From contig CAMWVM010000069.1 in NCBI GenBank assembly GCA_947177715.1, positions 1 through 7,494 of the forward strand: a stretch of 7,494 bases of DNA, given 5' to 3'. Below are positions 6,358-7,494 of the stretch, piece by piece (the stretch's first letter is position 1; every line of letters starts with the position of its first letter). The position numbers and the translations under genes were made by a program. Source of the stretch: an uncultured Ruminococcus sp. Lineage in GTDB: Bacteria > Bacillota > Clostridia > Oscillospirales > Ruminococcaceae. The notes below the pieces were generated by a model. The model had not been told where the DNA came from, ran no database searches, and saw nothing but the letters and a program-made list of their open reading frames with translations.

Positions 6358-7440
6358 ATGAGAAATGTAATTAAGTTTTCAGAAAATGCAGAAAAGAATC
6401 TTATTCCTGCATGGAAAGATTATGTGACACATTATAGAGTGGAGAATTTCTCAAAGAAAGGCACATTTGATGTTAGCTGCTCACTTGAGGATAAAGAAGC
6501 TTTAGTAAACAAGGCTATTGAATCTGAGGTTTGCAAGTTAGCTAACCTTGACTGCTCTTTTGTAGATAAAGCAGTATATTCAACTAACCCACAGTATCAG
6601 TGGGCTACATTTGCAGTTGTAAATAAGTTGATTGATATTGTTACACCTGCAATTGTTAAAGAAGATTTTATGAATGTTGCTGAGGTAACTAATATTGGTT
6701 ACGGCGATACCGCAGAATTTGATATCAAGTCGGCAGATTTGTTTAAGGTTGTTAAAAACGGTAACAGTCGTAGACACGTTGAAGTTCAAAAACAGTTTAC
6801 AGGTACCAAGACACTTGTTCCTGAGAACCATACAATTACAACAGAAGTTGACCTTTACAGGGTTCTTGCTGGCAAGGAGTCATTGGCAGACTATGCCATG
6901 AAGGTAATTCTTTCAATTGAGTCTGAAATTGCTATTGACGTTATGGCAGCAGTTAAGACTTCATTTGATACTCTTACAACTAACTTTAAGGAAAATGCTT
7001 ATTCTGAAACAGCATTTAAGAAACTGGCACAGAGAGTACAGGCTGCTAATGGTGGTGCAAGAGTCGTTGCTATCGGTACAGAACTTGGACTTGGAACAAT
7101 TCTTCCTACAAACGATTACATGAAGATGGGTATTGGCGAAGAATATACTAAGATGGGATATCTCCCTGTATTTAAGAATGTTCCGTTGGTAGCTATTTCA
7201 CAGAAGATTAACTGGGATAGTGAAGATTACGACTTTGCTCTTGATGATGGATACATTTATTTTGTATCTCCACAGACAAGAAAACTTGTACAGATTGTAT
7301 TTGAGGGTGACACACTTGCAATTACAGGTGATCAGTTTGGAAACTCAAATCTCACTCAGAAATCTTCACTCCATAAGAGATGGGCAGTAGGTCTTATTAC
7401 TAACTCTAAGTATGGTATTATGAAAACTACTGTTTCTTAA
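6358..7440 (+). CDS. Major capsid protein, HK97-fold type
   Basis: A 360-residue shell protein, last gene of the head module. It fits the HK97-fold plan: an N-terminal arm (1-75), a beta-rich region with a probable E-loop at about 112-160 (IGYGDTAEFDIKSADLFKVV, then HVEVQKQFTGTKTLVPENHT), a long spine helix at about 165-203 (VDLYRVLAGKESLADYAMKV, then the Ala/Ile-rich IESEIAIDVMAAV), and an A-domain to the C-terminus with VVAIGTELG, LPVFKNVPLVAIS and KRWAVGLITNSKYGI. It begins MRNVIKFSENAEKN, sharing IKFSE with the VKFSE of the protease-scaffold protein. There is no long delta-type scaffold domain, consistent with a separate scaffold upstream. Lys codons are 20 AAG to 11 AAA and Gln 10 CAG to 1 CAA by hand count, the reverse of the portal gene. 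It ends in tandem stops, TAATAA. Confidence 0.85.
   Translation: MRNVIKFSENAEKNLIPAWKDYVTHYRVENFSKKGTFDVSCSLEDKEALVNKAIESEVCKLANLDCSFVDKAVYSTNPQYQWATFAVVNKLIDIVTPAIVKEDFMNVAEVTNIGYGDTAEFDIKSADLFKVVKNGNSRRHVEVQKQFTGTKTLVPENHTITTEVDLYRVLAGKESLADYAMKVILSIESEIAIDVMAAVKTSFDTLTTNFKENAYSETAFKKLAQRVQAANGGARVVAIGTELGLGTILPTNDYMKMGIGEEYTKMGYLPVFKNVPLVAISQKINWDSEDYDFALDDGYIYFVSPQTRKLVQIVFEGDTLAITGDQFGNSNLTQKSSLHKRWAVGLITNSKYGIMKTTVS
6371..6388 (+). repeat. KFSEN-coding element near the capsid protein N-terminus, related to the VKFSE repeats
   Basis: This segment matches 5071-5088 at 17 of 18 positions (ttaagttttc, one difference, then gaaaatg) and encodes KFSEN at residues 6-10 of the capsid protein, preceded by I5. 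It is the third member of the family in this window. Confidence 0.75.
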
Positions 7441-7447
7441 TAAAATT

Positions 7448-7488
7448 TATATATCGCCTAAATAGATTATCTATCTAGGCGATATATA
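7448..7488 (+). terminator. Long stem-loop after the capsid gene, possible terminator or RNA-stabilising hairpin
   Basis: Bases 7448-7467 pair with 7469-7488: 19 pairs with one A-C mismatch (7461/7475), a core of atcgccta against taggcgat, and an effective loop of 3 to 5 bases once the tip opens. It starts 8 bases after the capsid stop. No clear T-run follows on the + strand (tcaaat), so it is not a textbook intrinsic terminator; the bases left of it give a modest T-rich run on the - strand. It could instead protect the 3' end of capsid mRNA or reduce read-through into the next genes. Confidence 0.55.
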
Positions 7489-7494
7489 TCAAAT

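Noticed and set aside
6695..7123. Two 68-codon + strand frames inside the capsid gene
   Set aside because: They overlap the capsid gene in another frame, with leucine-rich translations typical of shifted coding sequence and no ribosome sites.

Overview
The window is a head-assembly and DNA-packaging module of a tailed double-stranded DNA phage or prophage (Caudoviricetes, probably siphovirus-like). All seven genes lie on the + strand and are packed almost end to end. The DNA is strongly AT-rich, the ribosome binding sites are of the Firmicutes AGGAGG type, GTG and TTG starts occur, and every stop is TAA or TAG. Together these suggest a low-GC Firmicutes host, most likely a gut-type clostridium (Lachnospiraceae or relatives). 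The host call is an inference from composition and the style of the proteins, not from a database match.

Layout. 1-73: an AT-rich leader whose first 21 bases are G-rich and look like the 3' end of a type I-C CRISPR repeat cut by the window edge. 74-1174: putative small terminase subunit with an N-terminal Cys4 zinc-binding motif. 1174-2802: large terminase (ATPase plus RNase H-like nuclease), joined to the previous gene by a TAATG overlap. 2820-4358: portal protein, TTG start. 4367-4564: small unknown protein of 65 residues. 4551-5825: probable head-maturation protease fused to a coiled-coil scaffold. 5847-6338: probable head decoration or stabilisation protein. 6358-7440: major capsid protein of HK97-fold type. 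7448-7488: a long stem-loop closing the module.

How the genes work together. The small terminase would bind the packaging site and load the large terminase. The large terminase docks on the portal vertex and pumps DNA into a prohead built from the capsid protein around the scaffold part of the 424-residue protein. The protease part would then cleave the scaffold, and perhaps the capsid protein N-terminus, and the 163-residue protein would bind the expanded shell.

The main unexpected signals are: (1) the CRISPR-repeat-like edge sequence next to a terminase gene; (2) a V-[IVK]-K-F-S-E type motif, conserved at DNA level, present at the N-terminus of the protease, at the protease/scaffold junction and at the N-terminus of the capsid protein, which looks like a shared cleavage or docking signal; (3) an in-frame 16-base direct repeat exactly bracketing the protease domain; (4) a sharp change in codon choice between the packaging genes and the decoration/capsid genes; and (5) an out-of-frame ATG plus nine-A run at the small terminase start. 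Apart from these, the region is an ordinary phage head module.
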